A stretch of DNA of 64,000 nucleotides, taken from positions 5,126,353 to 5,190,352 of the forward strand of contig OX421494.1 in assembly GCA_949126835.1 (NCBI GenBank). The letters are read 5' to 3'. Below, one piece after another: positions 20,115 through 32,739 of the stretch; position 1 is the stretch's first letter; each line of letters starts with the position of its first letter. The notes beneath the pieces were generated by a model. The model made no database searches. It was given only the letters and a program-made list of their open reading frames with translations, and was not told where the DNA came from. Both the position numbers and the translations under genes were made by a program. The stretch comes from Anisus vortex. Taxonomy: Eukaryota; Mollusca; Gastropoda; Planorbidae.

Positions 20115-21760
20115 CAACTGACGATATACCGTCGGACATCAAACTGTAGTTGAAGGACCGTGTGTGGTGGTGGTGGTCTGGAGGCAAAGTGCTAAACAAC
20201 CAATAGAGACATCACGCCACGATGAGAAACGGTTGTTTACTTATCGTATCTTAAATATTACAGACGCTCCTTCTATTCTATTCTAACACTGCCAATGAAT
20301 GGTTTACGAAAATCCGATATGGATATTGGAATTTAAAACGCAAACTGTTACGTATTCCCGCATCTATAAAAAAAAAAAAATATAAGCGAAGGTTGTCATC
20401 TCACCAACCAATCTGGACTATGGCCATTGCCTAACCAATGACCAATTCAGGCTATTCACGTGATTTAACGGCGGAACAAATACTTTGAAAAACCTAGGCA
20501 GGTGTTTCACGCTTTGATTCATATTTGACGTTTCTTCCATTTATAAGAGCTTGTATAATATACAATCTTTATATAAAAAAAAAAGAGGATGTTATACGCA
20601 AATCTTCATATGGTTTAAAAGGAAAAAGCAACCCTTAAAAACAACCATCCTGAAAAAAAAGCGAAGTAAATATAAAGGATTTATAAACAACATAACGTTT
20701 TTTTTTATATTAATATTTAAATGACATAGATTAGATATTGGTGGAAAAAACATCATTTTCATACCTAAGAAAGATAGACAGGAGCTAAAAAAAAATCAAC
20801 ACAGTTCTATGTGGAAAACCCAAGGAGTGACATTCCTGCCTGGCAGCTATTCACCCGACTCGACAAGATGATATTAAAGCTCCGACAGACACACATGGCG
20901 TGGGATCTTTTGGCTGTCATGGGTAGTATCGATAACGGAGAGAATAAAGTGCGATCCCGAGGCTTCGCATGTTTTCATAGAGAATTGTGAAACATTTCAA
21001 GTACGAATACACTCTATAGGGTATCGAAATAAATACACGGAAATTCATGCTGGTAAACAATTATAATTTTGTTTTCATAACATAGGATCACACATTAAAA
21101 AGTAAAAAAAAAATTACAACTTCGAATACATATTACAGCAAGGTAAACGTGTTGTCACAAAGCATCGTGTTGAACAAAATCTAAGACTATACTTATGCGA
21201 ATACAAGACTTGGCGAGTCGTTCAATATAGGTAAAAGATGGCCAAGAATAGAAATTCCGAATTATTATTTTTTTTTTTAAAGTAAGAGTTGTGTAATACC
21301 TGCATCTAAAAAAAAACAACAACAAAAAAATCCAGAGATCAGAATAAAAAAAAAAACACAACATCAACATCTTACAACAATGTAGGATAAGAATAAAAAA
21401 TCTCATTCCCGCCAGATTATCTTACAGCGAGCTAGCTAGCCTATATACCGCCTCTCCCTATCTCCCCCACCCAAGGGGTATCAGTTATCAAGTAATTAAT
21501 TCATAAAGTCGTGATGTAGAAACAAAATGACAACGGAAGAGTACGGGGTCAGCCATTTATATGACGTCAAGCAATTATCCCCCCCCCCCCCCCCTCATTC
21601 CCTTCCACAACACAGCGACACGCGCGGCTTTCGTCTGCGCAACGTCGCAATTGTCTAAAGTCTATTGATTATGTGAACATTCCTTTAGTCAACAATTGTA
21701 CACTGTCTTCTTTCTGGTACTGCGTCTCGATATATTTGCGGAGACGTCCTGTATGTAGTA
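20115..21760. other. AT-rich spacer with a LINE-end scrap
   Basis: No gene. Near 20,258-20,280 is tattacagacgctccttct, identical in kind to the 3' end of the LINE fragment at 55.8 kb. Segment 20,760-20,813 (catacctaagaaagatagac onward) is repeated at 23,341-23,410. A poly-C run lies at 21,580-21,594. Confidence 0.5.
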
Positions 21761-21762
21761 AG

Positions 21763-22037
21763 TAAAGTAAGTAGCTGTCGAACCAAATTGATCACAGGGC
21801 CAGTGAAGCAACGTTCACCAGTTTCTGTGGCCTAAAACATACAAGGGTATGTGTGGCCAGCACAATGCCCAGGCGCCTTTACTTCACCCCAACTAATGTC
21901 AGGTAACCCCCATCAGAGCTGGGTAGACTCAGGGATACCCTTGAGACCCGGGCACAAATCCTAGCCTTCACCAAGATTCGATCCCAGGGCATTCGGTACG
22001 TCAGCCGAACGCTCTGCCGCTCGACACCGTGCCCCTA
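21763..22037 (-). mobile_element. tRNA-type SINE, (TTAC)n tail family, copy 1
   Basis: Read on the minus strand it starts with ggggcacggtg, a tRNA-like head with an A-box-like tgtcgagcgg and B-box-like gggatcgaatc. The body contains ctgagtctac and tgctggccacacat, and it ends in ttactttactta. It aligns over its whole length with the copy at 57,713-57,985. Confidence 0.8.
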
Positions 22038-22039
22038 TA

Positions 22040-24295
22040 TGACGTCACAAGAAACCGCTTTAGCGTATGCATTAGTTTCGCTGATGTAATCATTGTTGCC
22101 AGTGATGTACTGATATAATTAACGCTCCCATGGACCTGATGAACGAAGTGGCGTTCATTTAATAAAAGAACATTTGCACCACAAAGTGATGAAGTTTTTC
22201 ACGTGAGTCCCCCGTGGTGCCACCGTGCATGCTGCACTCACCCGTCACGCGCGAGTAGGATACACAGTAAAGCGCCTAAACTTTGGGGTTTGATCAGTTT
22301 GATAGACTCCGAAAAAACAAATCCCCCAAAAATGATGCAGGCCAGGTGGTTGTTGGTGTTCAAGTTGAAGAACTCGACAAGTCCATTCAAAATAGGTATT
22401 TGGTTTTTAAACTTAACACCGATTTTGGGTTTTGTTGGAAGTTTAGGAGGAAATCATTAAAATATAGTGTCCCATGATTTTTTATTATATATTTTTTTTC
22501 CTAAAAGAAATGCTTCGCACAAAACAATTTCTTAAAATTTAATGCTTTGCAAACACTAGATGTCCAATTTGTCAAAGGCGACTCATAGTCTGGCCTATTG
22601 TTTTTGAAATCCCGAATATTGCTTACGATACACAACAACAAACGCAGATCTCTGCGGCACAATCCTTTTTATTCGCTGGGCTTTCCCCACAGACGCTGAA
22701 AGTACCGAACAGACCAACAGACCGATGTACTTTCTGTAGCGTTTTTGTGTGTGCGTATGTGTGTGTCACGTACCTTTCAGACTGGACAGTTGTGGGGAAG
22801 AAAGGAAATGTCTCTTAATGCGTTCCGTAAAAAAAAAAAATCCCATCCTCAAAAGACCTTACAGATATGCAATGGACCTCTAGTGGAAGACAAAATAAAT
22901 GCCACGAGGAATGATCGCAGAACTATCGAAGGGACAAGAGGGGGCAACATATTGTTCTTAACACTATTCGAACATACTGTCTGAAAATGTTTTCGATGTT
23001 ATCGGGTCCTGAGTGTAAACCAGGAGAACTTTTGTCAACAAAACAAGACGCGCCACAATCAGCGATGTACAGAATTAGGAACACAACCCACATTTTAGAT
23101 GGCGCATTCATCTGGGTTTGATACCTAGACTGTAAGCACGCAAAGAATCGCGATTTCTTGTTTCCACTGTTTTTTAAAATATGTCTGTACAATTATTTAT
23201 AGAAAGATCATTGATCATTTGGTTGACAAGTAGAAAAATCTAGCTATTCATGGGACTTGGCAGATATTTCTAAGGGAAACGAAAAAGGGAAGGTATGTCT
23301 ATTTGAACCAAAAACAAACAAAAAAACTTCTAAGTAAGTTCATACCTAGGAAAGATAGACCGGAGCAGCAAAAAAAAAAAAAAAGCAACAAATCAACACA
23401 GTTCTATGTGTAAAAAACACTATTCCCACTTTCTTTAAGACGCCTATGTAAATGGTTAAAAACACACACACACATATTTAAACACATCAAAGAAAGAGTG
23501 GACTTTATCGAAGACACGCACTGACACCAGAAATTTCTTTCTCTGTTTTTTACTCCATTAAAAGTTTAATAAAAGACTGGGGCAAAGTACATTCCGGGGG
23601 ATGTGTGGCTTCTACTTCTACTTGCCCGCGTCGCAGTAAATACCTGAAATATCCCAGACTCCAGTTATCTCACTGGGATTATCACACGGTCGTCTAGCCA
23701 GGAGGCCGATAACTCTACAGTAAGACCAGTTTGATGAAATATCAACTCGGCGATCGCACGTCATAAACCGTTTAGTCACCCCCCCCCCCCTCTGTGTAAA
23801 CTACGTGGACGGATACTGGGTGTGAGTGATCTTAAACCCAGATCTATGTTTAAAAAAACTTAACTTTAAACTGAAAAAAAAATTATTCGATCCACGTGGA
23901 GTAAGAAGTAGATCGGGCGTACATGACTTTTGGGGGGAATTGTGTATACAGACCAAGCATAAGAGATCTAACCTAAACTGAAGTTTAACTCAAGGCATTC
24001 AAGTATTCTACAAATGTATCACTCCGAACAAGTAAACGAGTATCAACTGAAAACGTTTATATTGTGTTTAATGCGCGCTAGAAAGTAGTGCCCAGAAATG
24101 TCCTGTGGCAAAATGACCGGCGACACCTTCGGTCAATGACGTACACGTACATGCCTTCCGCAGGTCAGTAGGACATCTGTGACTGACCAGTGACTAGCCA
24201 AATGTATCCGGCAATCACTTTCAGAATTGCAATCAATATTCATGAAGGCGGGAATCCAAGGCGATTCCCCAGCAACGACGACCAGTGGGCCGCGT
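22040..24295. other. Spacer without recognised gene
   Basis: No exon with paired splice sites or recognisable protein was found on either strand. It contains A-runs, a CA run near 23,463, a poly-C run near 23,778, and the repeat partner at 23,341-23,410. Confidence 0.5.
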
Positions 24296-24299
24296 GCGG

Positions 24300-24455
24300 G
24301 AGTCAATGCAATGAGTCACTAACTGTGTTAGTTCATCAAAGTAACTTGTCAGTTGTTTATTGGGTGTATGGGAGTCAATGCAATGACTCAACTTAGCAAG
24401 TTCATCACACCAGCTTGTTGCTTGTTCAACAGTTGAACAACGATACTCAATGCAA
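24300..24455. repeat. Degenerate 72-bp tandem duplication
   Basis: gagtcaatgcaatga starts at 24,300 and 24,372, with a third partial start (actcaatgcaat) near 24,443. The copies have diverged; the frame they leave open has no domain. Confidence 0.7.
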
Positions 24456-25178
24456 TAGTACGGTAAACTAAACTGCCCCATAAAGTATCAGCAATAATTA
24501 GTTACACGTAAACAACGAACGTGACTATGTAAACAGTAAACAACTTACAAAAAACAGCAACAACAAAACAACAACATGTCAACATTATACATACACGAAA
24601 AAGTTGATCTGATATATATCTATCTAAAAATACAAGAACGGTAACTCAATACGCTATTCTGATTACGACAAAGCGAGGAAACACAATAATTAAAAATCCT
24701 TCGTGGAAGAGATTATATGGCAGTGTTCAAGGAAAAGAAGTGGGGAGGGGGGGGAACGGGGCGGAGAGGGTGAGAGGTCACTCCAAAATCACTCTATTGA
24801 TGCAAATCAATACTGGACAAGACAGGATGTGACGGTGTCTTGTCCACCAGTTTTCATTCAAGCACCACTTCACAGTGATGACCAGTAGGTCGCCCCTAAA
24901 AAAAGAATACAGTACTTGGTACGGCACTGGACAGGAAATCGGGACAGTACTTGAAAGAAACCGGAATAGCTGGGAGAGGGGGGGGAGGGGTTGGCAGGGG
25001 GGAGTGGTGAACGGAAAACGGAAAGCAGCGACGACCAACGAGATTTATTACTGGGACTAATATATATAGCTTGTTCTAATGTCTATGGCGAATCATTTCT
25101 ATTACTAAATACCAAATGTTATTCTAATAATTGTCTAAATTTGATAATGGCTGTTTTTAATATTCACATGTCCTAGTG
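24456..25178. other. Spacer without recognised gene
   Basis: Nothing coding can be defended. G-rich purine tracts lie near 24,740-24,775 and 24,975-25,005. Confidence 0.5.
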
Positions 25179-25320
25179 CAGGGGGCGGAAACCTACGGCA
25201 CGCGTGCCAAAGTCATAATTACATTCAAGTGTCTTCAACAAGAAATTTAGGCTGTTGGCACGCTGAATAAATTAGAAAACATACCTTGGCCCACTGTTAT
25301 GAAAAGGTTGCCGACCCCTG
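25179..25320. mobile_element. hAT-like miniature element, family 1, copy 1
   Basis: It is 142 bp, with ends CAGGGGGCGGAAACCT and, inverted, CAGGGGTCGGCAACCT (14 of 16 equal). The interior has the family words ggcacgcgtgcca and ggctgttggcacgctgaat. hAT elements commonly end in CAGNGGTCGGCAACC-like repeats. A clean 8-bp duplication is not visible. Confidence 0.7.
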
Positions 25321-25324
25321 TTCT

Positions 25325-25975
25325 GTGGAACTGCCGATCACGGCTACAATTCACCCAGGCTATAATTAATATATGTCTACGTCTTCTATTAAGCCTGTGT
25401 TAAAAAACAACAAGATATATTTTTTGATCCAAAAACAACCGGAAATTTGACTTGAATACAGGAAAGGGAGGGGGGGGGGACGCATTTCAGCATCAATGCA
25501 TTAACAATGAACGAAATAGAGTGTTTTTAAACAACATAAATAAAACAACAAAACAATTAATATACTATATACAAGAACAGAAACATGCCTCTGAAATAGA
25601 CAGACATACACAAAGACGCATTAGTGAATGACTTACTCTATGGTTGAATTCATTAGTTAAAATTACTTTATTGTTCCAAAAAATTGACAATTTCACTGGA
25701 TTACAATATGGTTTGTTATTTCAGTATTCGAGCTAATTAATTACAGGTGCATGGATACACATTATTTGTACACAATATAAAAATAAATACATTTATATAC
25801 AGACAAATAGTACTTCAAAAAACGACAAACACACAATCATTCTATTCTCACAAGAATATTTGTCAATAGGTCATTTAGTTTGCTCTATGATTTTTCTGGC
25901 AGACGAGCAATTACTTTGAAAATTTCGGACGGATAGTGGAACACAAAGATTTCCTAAATGTTCTCTGTTCTAGCC
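25325..25975. other. AT-rich spacer
   Basis: No gene or clear repeat is seen apart from a short G-run near 25,470-25,480. Confidence 0.5.
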
Positions 25976-25979
25976 CTGA

Positions 25980-26340
25980 TCGAGAGAAGCCGACCACTTT
26001 GCCTAGAGCTGGTGTAGCTACTATGCCTTGGATGGAAGCTCCACAGAGCTCCATCTACAACATTGTCCGATAGGGGCCTACTTCAGTAGGCTTGGGCCAC
26101 AAGAAGATTCGCGGTGTCAATACTGCAGGGAGGCGGAAGAGACGGTCGAGCACATGCTTGCAGATTGCCTCCGCCTTGCAGGATCTTACAGTGGACAGAG
26201 GGACGGCCAGCCGTTTGCGCCGACCTTTTTATGGGAATGTATCACAACTGCGAGATACAGTTGAATTCATTCTCCGAACCCTAAGCAGAGTAATCTCGAC
26301 TCGCATTCTCTCGTAGATAAGTGGGGTTTAATTCTGGTTT
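25980..26340 (+). mobile_element. 3' fragment of the I/R1-type LINE
   Basis: It encodes HCPIGAYFSRLG, then the zinc-binding tail CQYCREAEETVEH...C, matching the C-terminus of the LINE at 11.9 kb. The 3' UTR word ggggtttaattctgg corresponds as well. There is no intact frame: the reading shifts near 26,215. It is a truncated dead copy of the same family. Confidence 0.75.
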
Positions 26341-26599
26341 AGCAATGATGACGTAGTAGGTGCGAACTGTCCTGAACGGTAATAATTATCATATGTCTAG
26401 TTCTATTTTTTTCAAAAAATAGTCCAAATACTTTCAGACCTTACATCATATTCGACCAGTTGTTAAGGATAAGAGTTTCAATATTAATTCTTCACTAATA
26501 TCTATTTGATTCTAAAGGAGGGGAGGGGGGAAATGCCATTGTTATTAAACTGCTAATCATATCATATATATAAATATATGCATTAATATATATAAATCT

Positions 26600-26765
26600 C
26601 AAAAGGCACCTATGCTAGTAAGAATATAAAACTAGAATGCTATCGCCGGTTAGTTAGACCTATTCTTGAATATGCACCATCTGTATGGGACACATTAATA
26701 AAAGAAAACGTTGAGAAATTAGAAAAAATTCAGAAATAGAGCTGCAAGGTTTATTACAAGTGAGA
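26600..26765 (+). mobile_element. Fragment of a second LINE family (RT C-terminal region)
   Basis: It encodes a degraded LECYRRLVRPILEYAPSVWD followed by ENVEKLEKIQ and, after a frame change, a scrap like the AARFIT motif of LINE RT C-termini. It corresponds to the start of the fragment at 55,795-56,285 on the other strand. It is cut off by a GA-rich tract (about 26,770-26,925). Confidence 0.65.
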
Positions 26766-26929
26766 GAAAGGTGTGAGAGAAAGAGAGAGACATATAGGAG
26801 ATATAGAGACAGAGAGAAAAGGTGAGAGAGAGGGAGAGAGAGAGAAAGAAAGAAGTGAGAGAGAGAGAGAACGGGAGTGAGTGAAAGATTGAGATGGAGA
26901 GAGAGAAAGGGGAGAGAAGAAGAAAAGAT

Positions 26930-27587
26930 ACCACTAACTACTCCGATATAATGTAAAAATACAGAGGACAAACGACAGGCAGGCTAAAGGACGTGGCTTT
27001 AAATTGACAGGAGCGTGGTACAGGAAAAAAAGGGAGGGGTGGGGGACGGGTGTCAACCTAAACAGAGCCCTCGCCACAGTCCTCGATGAGTACATCTAAT
27101 CCAGGAGATTTCCACCAGCCAAGATGGACCGGCCAGATCAAGGGGGTTGGCGGTGGGGGGGGGGGGGGGGGCGGAGAGAAGTCAGGAGGGTGGGGGACGG
27201 GGGAGTGGGGTTGGGAGGACGCAGAATTACAGAGATCCGGGTCTGGCACGATACACTTAATTCCTCTTTTACATAATAGAGACACGAGGTCGGATTGAAG
27301 GGGAGTGGTGGGCGGGTCAGGATGGGGGGGGGGGGGGGGGCATTATAGTAACATGATCAAATTTACTGACTACAGATGTCCAAGCTTGCGGGGCTGTTGT
27401 TTTCTTTCAAGGAGGGCTGGTCATCAGGGAGGGTTGGTCATCAAGGAGGGCTGGTCATCAAGGACGTTTAGGAGAATTTCTTTTCAGTCCGTTAGTAGGT
27501 TATGACTTACATTTTTTAAACAGAAAAGCACTGAGCGTAGAGTGCTCAACTACTATAAAAAGCATAAAAATGTCGGGAAAATTATGA

Positions 27588-27643
<56 letters not shown>

Positions 27644-28435
27644 TACATGGTGCGTATACTAATAGCCGATTTCAGACACTGGCATACATAAAATTAAATA
27701 TGTACGTTTTGATTATATACACTTATACATTTATTTTATTTTGTTAAAATCTCGGGTCATACTCAAGCACGAAATAAATGCCATAAAGACGAAATGGTAA
27801 TATGACAGGCTTCAGTCGCTCACAAATGACTTTTATAGATGCTTATGATTATGTATGTCAGTGTCATTAGCATACGCACCACTTATCTCTATATAAAAAA
27901 TCTGCATTTTCCCGACTAATTGAAGTGATGAAACACTCCATGTATATATAGCTCAGGGCAGAAAAACGACTGTAAGGGAAATCACTCTTTAAGTTTAAAT
28001 AGCACGGTTAAAAACAAGCAGCTCAACATTGTCGGTTGAAATAGCAATGGGGGCCTCGCTGTGCAAAACTTTCACGTCCAAACCGATGATCAGGACACGT
28101 GGTATTCTATCACGTGGACGCAACTTCATGGCGACGCTCAGGTTGCTATGGGAACCAATGTTCGCCGTAGACACCGCTGACCATGGTTTTCATCAAGAGT
28201 GGACGACTGGTTCTACTCGAAGCTAGAACAGCAGGATACAGGACTGTAATGCTTTTCACCCCTCCCCCCTCTCCCTCCCCGATCTAAAGTAGGAGTCTTA
28301 CTGCAGTCATCACTGCCTCATTTTGATAATTTGTGAATGTTTTTGTGTTTGTTTTATTGTTGTAAACTTTCGTAACTGTGTTTAGAACTTACAAAGGCTC
28401 GCTTCTATACCGGGGATGTTAATTCTTATATATTC
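26930..28435. other. Spacer with simple repeats
   Basis: No gene seen. It has poly-G tracts near 27,153-27,171 and 27,326-27,341, a three-copy ggctggtcatcaaggag-type repeat (27,410-27,465), and a (TA)n(GA)n tract at 27,593-27,641. Confidence 0.5.
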
Positions 28436-28439
28436 TATA

Positions 28440-28654
28440 CAGCAGGTAGCGGCAACATAGGGACCGCGTGCCAAACTTGGCCCGCAGAACGATTTTCAAT
28501 GGCCCGCAGAAAGCCCACCAAAAAAAAGGCTTATTTATGTATTTTCTAGAAGAATTCGGGTGCGAGAACAGGATACATTTTTAGGCTATTGGCACACTGA
28601 ATGAATTAGAAATCCTACTTGGGCACACTATTATCAAAAGATTAGCGACCTCTG
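28440..28654. mobile_element. hAT-like miniature element, family 1, copy 2 (degraded)
   Basis: Inner words (cgcgtgccaaacttgg, ggctattggcacactgaat) match the copies at 25.2 and 44.7 kb. The ends (cagcaggtagcggcaac and gattagcgacctctg) are decayed inverted repeats. Confidence 0.6.
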
Positions 28655-29003
28655 ATACACAGTATTAAAGCAACATAATGTAAGGTTGCCCGTCCTAGAG
28701 ACTTTGACGAATGATGCGCCGTGTTTAAATAACAATATCGACGGCCAATACCTGGCTGGAATCATTTATTGGTCAAACAAAAGGTAAGCGACATAGACTA
28801 GAGACAAGAGTTTCAACATATAATTCAATAAAATACGAAGGTCAGCGGTTTATGATTTCATGAATAATAAAGTTGTTGTTTTTTAAGCTATAGACAGTTT
28901 GGGACTACTCTATATAAACCAACTGACCTCCAGTTGGGTGACGCTACTGTGCCCTTCTCCTCAATGGTAAAGAGCCTCGGCATGTTTCTGGACTCCTCTG
29001 TCC

Positions 29004-29579
29004 ATGCAACCCCACATCTCCTTCCTGATCAAAACCTGCTTTTTTCACCTGCGACGGATTGCCACTATCCGTCGCTACCTCACTCCGGAAGCTTGTACCA
29101 AGCTCGTCATCACTCTCCTCTTCTCTCGTTTGGACTACTGTAACTCTCTTCTGGCCGGCCTTCCTGACGCTTCCATTCAAGGACTCCAACGCGTCCAAAA
29201 CTGCGCTGCCAGACTAGTCCTTAAGAAGAAGAAGTCCGACCACATTTCACCTCTGCTCTACTCTCTGCACTGGCTCCCTATTCAAAATAGGATTTTATAT
29301 AAACTCGCATCTCTATGCTATAAATGCCTCAATGATTCTGCCCCGGATTATCTAATTTCCTGTCTGGAAATATATTCAAAACCACGCCCACTTCGATCGG
29401 CTGCTCACAAACTCAATTTGACGATCCCGCGGACAAAACTCGTGACAGCTGGTCAGCGGGCCTTCACCTACTCCGGCCCCTCCGCATGGAACACCCTGCC
29501 ACTCCAGCTGCGACAAAGCTCGAACTTTAACATTTTCAAGACCGGACTCAAGACTCACCTGTTTATTATTGACTCCTAG
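29004..29579 (+). pseudogene. LINE reverse transcriptase C-terminal remnant
   Basis: The 191 open codons carry the hallmark C-terminal motifs of CR1/L2/Rex1-type RTs: SRLDYCNSLLAGLP, LQRVQNCAARLV, LHWLPIQNRILYK, APDYLI, GPSAWNTLP and FKTGLKTHLF. The preceding part (about 28,905-29,010, LGMFLDSSV) is in another frame, so at least one frameshift exists. The polymerase active site is outside the retained part. Confidence 0.8.
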
Positions 29580-29657
29580 TCCACTTACATTTTTAAACGT
29601 TTGTCTGTTATTGTTATCATCGTTAATTGTAATTGTAATTGTAAATGTAAGTGTTAA

Positions 29658-29686
29658 GCGCATAGAACTGATTGCGGGATATGCGC
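29658..29686 (+). other. LINE 3'-end hairpin
   Basis: gcgcata (29,658-29,664) pairs with tatgcgc (29,680-29,686). The same stem occurs at 51,961-51,992 and, inverted, at 563-600, each beside an ATT- or ATTT-rich tail. Confidence 0.75.
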
Positions 29687-29729
29687 TATATAAGCTTCAT
29701 TATTATTATTTATTATTATTATTAAACCA

Positions 29730-31645
29730 CCAAACTGGAAAAGTACTTTCTTTCAAGTATCAGTATACAATGTCCCATTAGACTAGTTTGGGCAGACGGC
29801 TTGTGCCGCGACCTAGTGATACAAGAGTCCAAAGTACTGACGTCACATCTGTAGGCTAACTATTTTATGGGCATACAAAAATGTTACAGTTAATAATCAA
29901 CACTATTTTTTTTTCTTCATAGTTTGTATTTATAAACAATACCAATAGAAAACCAAGACATAATTCAATATATGGGTAGGTTCATGATTTTATTAAACTT
30001 TCTTACACGGCATACATTAGAACATGAATTTATCGGTTACAAAAAAGCAAGTAAACTTTCACAATTCCAGTAGATGGCATCTAATAGGAAAACCCCGATG
30101 CTGTGGTGTGGACATTTAAATAAGTGTCAACTGCGCGGAAGTTTTAATATGGGAAGGTAATGGCTGACCAGCTGGTGGACAAACATAGAATTAAAATTCG
30201 TTCTCTTGGGAAATTCCCGAATGAATGACGACACCGGACAAGCACCGCAGACCTTCAACCATTACTTGTTGTTTTCTTCTTCTTCCTCAGTTGTATGTTT
30301 TAAGGAAGGGTTGGGCGGGGCGAAGGGACTCCCGAACTTTACTCGGATCATTAGACAATATCTTCGTTTGGCGGCTGAACATCCGTTAGTAATTGAAGTT
30401 GATGTTGGTGTAATCCCAAGTGGGAGAGGGGGGTGGTGGGGAGGGAGGGTCAAACCGGGAGTGATGTGGGGTGGGGGGAGGAGGGGTCAACAAGCCAGTG
30501 GCGTGGCATCGCGAGGTACAAGAACGACAACTTCAACATATTGAACCCTGGGAGAGACAAACTTATGGACAACGTGGTGATTGGAGAGCACTACTCGCAC
30601 GTTCCCATTGCTGGCCCTCGCTGGCCAGAAAATTAAAAATTATTTCAGTTCGGTGAGGGTGTTTCAATCCCAGAACATGCTCCCCCTCCCCATACCTCCC
30701 CCAACTCCCAGAACCTGCTCCCCCTCCCCATACCTCCCCCACCTAAGTCTCCAAAAGAGCACACTCCGCTAAATGAGCCGCTCCGAGCTAAGTACAACAC
30801 TTCAGGCCTCCCACTCCCACCGGAGCAGCAACCGAGAAGATTCCATTAGATCTCCGCCCCCCCCCCCCCCCCCCCCATTGTTGTTTTGTTTGACGAATCG
30901 CTCTTTAAAAAAAAGTCTTCACTATCCACCCCCCCCCCCCCCCCTATCTTTAAACCAAATCACCCTTCCTTGAACAGGCAGAAACTGCTGAGACTGAACC
31001 GACTATGGCACAGTGGTGGACGAACGCTACGGACAACGGGAGGCAGTTTTTTTTTTTTTTTTTTTGAGTGTGTTTACTCACGACAAGATGGCGGGCTAGA
31101 AAATCCATGAATGAGAGAGTAATGGCTGGCAAGTTGTGTTGTTTTTTTTTATCACAACTAAAAGTTCAGAAAAAGATCTTGTGATGTAACTTCCGGTCAC
31201 ACTCAACTTTCTTGAAACAGTGTATTATCACAATTGTATTTCTATTTTTTTTTTTTTACATATTTGTTTTATTGTATCTTAAATTGAATTATCCCCCTTG
31301 TCTTTCTTTTATAATATCTTAAATTAATTTATTAATTTTTTCGCTAACATTTTATAATAATTACCCATGTTATAATTATCTAGTTGTCTTTGTTTATGAC
31401 TGCCTTTATTGAACATAATAATAATGTACTATGTGGCAAATAAAATAGTATTATTATTATTGAAGATCCTGATGCTCAAAAAGTACATAAACATTATGAT
31501 TGGGTCATTTTTGCATAGCGCGCGATTCTCCATGCTATCAAATTTAACACGCTTCAGTGCTCGCTCTTGTCCCCATTTATTGAGGGCTTGATCCCAAAGT
31601 TCAAATGGAATTCATGCACCTCGTTTTCTTTTTCAAGTATCGCTT
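29730..31645. other. Spacer with poly-C tracts
   Basis: No gene can be supported. Poly-C runs at 30,859-30,877 and 30,929-30,944 and a duplicated ctccccctccccatacctcc-like segment (30,680-30,740) make the open frames here low-complexity. Confidence 0.5.
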
Positions 31646-31649
31646 AACT

Positions 31650-31840
31650 CAGATCCGTCTGCTCTCAGACCCGTCTGCTCTCAGATCCGTCTGCTCTCAG
31701 ACCCGTCTGCTCTCAGACCCGTCTGCTCTCAGATCCGTCTGCTCTCAGATCCGTCTGCTCTCAGACCCGTCTGCTCTCAGACCCGTCTGCTCTCAGACCC
31801 GTCTGCTCTCAGACCCGTCTGCTCTCAGATCCGTCTGCTG
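31650..31840. repeat. 16-bp minisatellite, 12 units
   Basis: The unit is caga[t/c]ccgtctgctct. The only variation is T or C at one site, giving two unit types in an irregular order. Confidence 0.95.
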
Positions 31841-32470
31841 CTTTATTTGATCTAAAACTTTGAAAGGGAAAATGGGGGTTCCATAATTCTTTATTGCGTT
31901 TCATTCCCAACTCTGAGACTGCGATTTACGACAACTTACTAAATATAATAATAAATAATAATAATTATATTTGCATAGCGCTGTCAACAAACATAATGTA
32001 AGCTCAGAGCTTATTCAACATCGAGCAACAAACAACCAAGAACACAGATATAATTCTCTAGGCTAAAAAAGTATATAGCTAATTAATAATTAATACTTTA
32101 CAAACATAGCTCAAAACCAATTAATGTAGCAATTAACCGACTTCATATAAAAGTAAAAAAGTAAAACAGTAAGGGTCTATAAAAAATGTTTAGCGAAGGT
32201 AACTATTGAAATAATGTGTTTTTAAGTTCTTTTTAAAAAGTGACGATAGAACTTGTTCGCTTGAGTTGAATGGGAAGTAGATACCACAATATTTTTTTTT
32301 GTAAAGATAGATATGTTGGATACTTATGCGCCTATGTCTTTTGAGACTATGGAGCCAATGATGATGATTGCCAAGAATATGTTACCTTAACAAAAAGCGC
32401 TTTATCCTTGCGAAATACCCGATGTAAATGACTCCATGGCCGAAGACAAGTGCTCTCTTTATAAAAGAGG
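31841..32470. other. AT-rich spacer with a possible LINE tail relic
   Basis: No gene. At 31,940-31,990 an (ATA)n run is followed by ttatatttgcatagcgct, which resembles an inverted LINE/SINE end with a simple-repeat tail. The match is short. Confidence 0.4.
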
Positions 32471-32472
32471 GG

Positions 32473-32670
32473 TACGGCTATATAGGTCTAGAAGATTCAG
32501 CGGGATACGGCTATATAGGTCTAGAAGATTCAGCGGGATACGGCTATATAGGTCTAGAAGATTCAGCGGGATACGGCTATATAGGTCTAGAAGATTCAGC
32601 GGGATACGGCTATATAGGTCTAGAAGATTCAGCGGGATACGGCTATATAGGTCTAGAAGGTTCAGCCATA
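32473..32670. repeat. 33-bp minisatellite, 6 units
   Basis: The unit runs from tacggctatataggtc to tagaagattcagcggga. Five units are identical and the sixth has two changes. Degenerate half-units (tatagacctagaa) continue to about 32,735. In one frame it spells YGYIGLEDSAG, with no sign of being a gene. Confidence 0.95.
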
Positions 32671-32739
32671 TAGACCTAGACAGGTACAGCTATGTGGATC
32701 TAGAAGAGGATAGCTATATAGACCTAGAAGGGTAAACCT

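Larger units (their letters stand above)
28900..29727 (+). mobile_element. 5'-truncated CR1/L2-type LINE with hairpin and ATT tail
   Basis: It encodes only the C-terminal part of a LINE ORF2, followed by a short 3' UTR, a 7-bp-stem hairpin (29,658-29,686) and a run of ATT/ATTT (29,697-29,725). 5' truncation with an intact 3' end is the usual product of target-primed reverse transcription. Confidence 0.8.

Noticed and set aside
26660..26971. Hydrophobic Ser/Leu-rich minus-strand frames
   Set aside because: They are translations of a GA-rich microsatellite tract.
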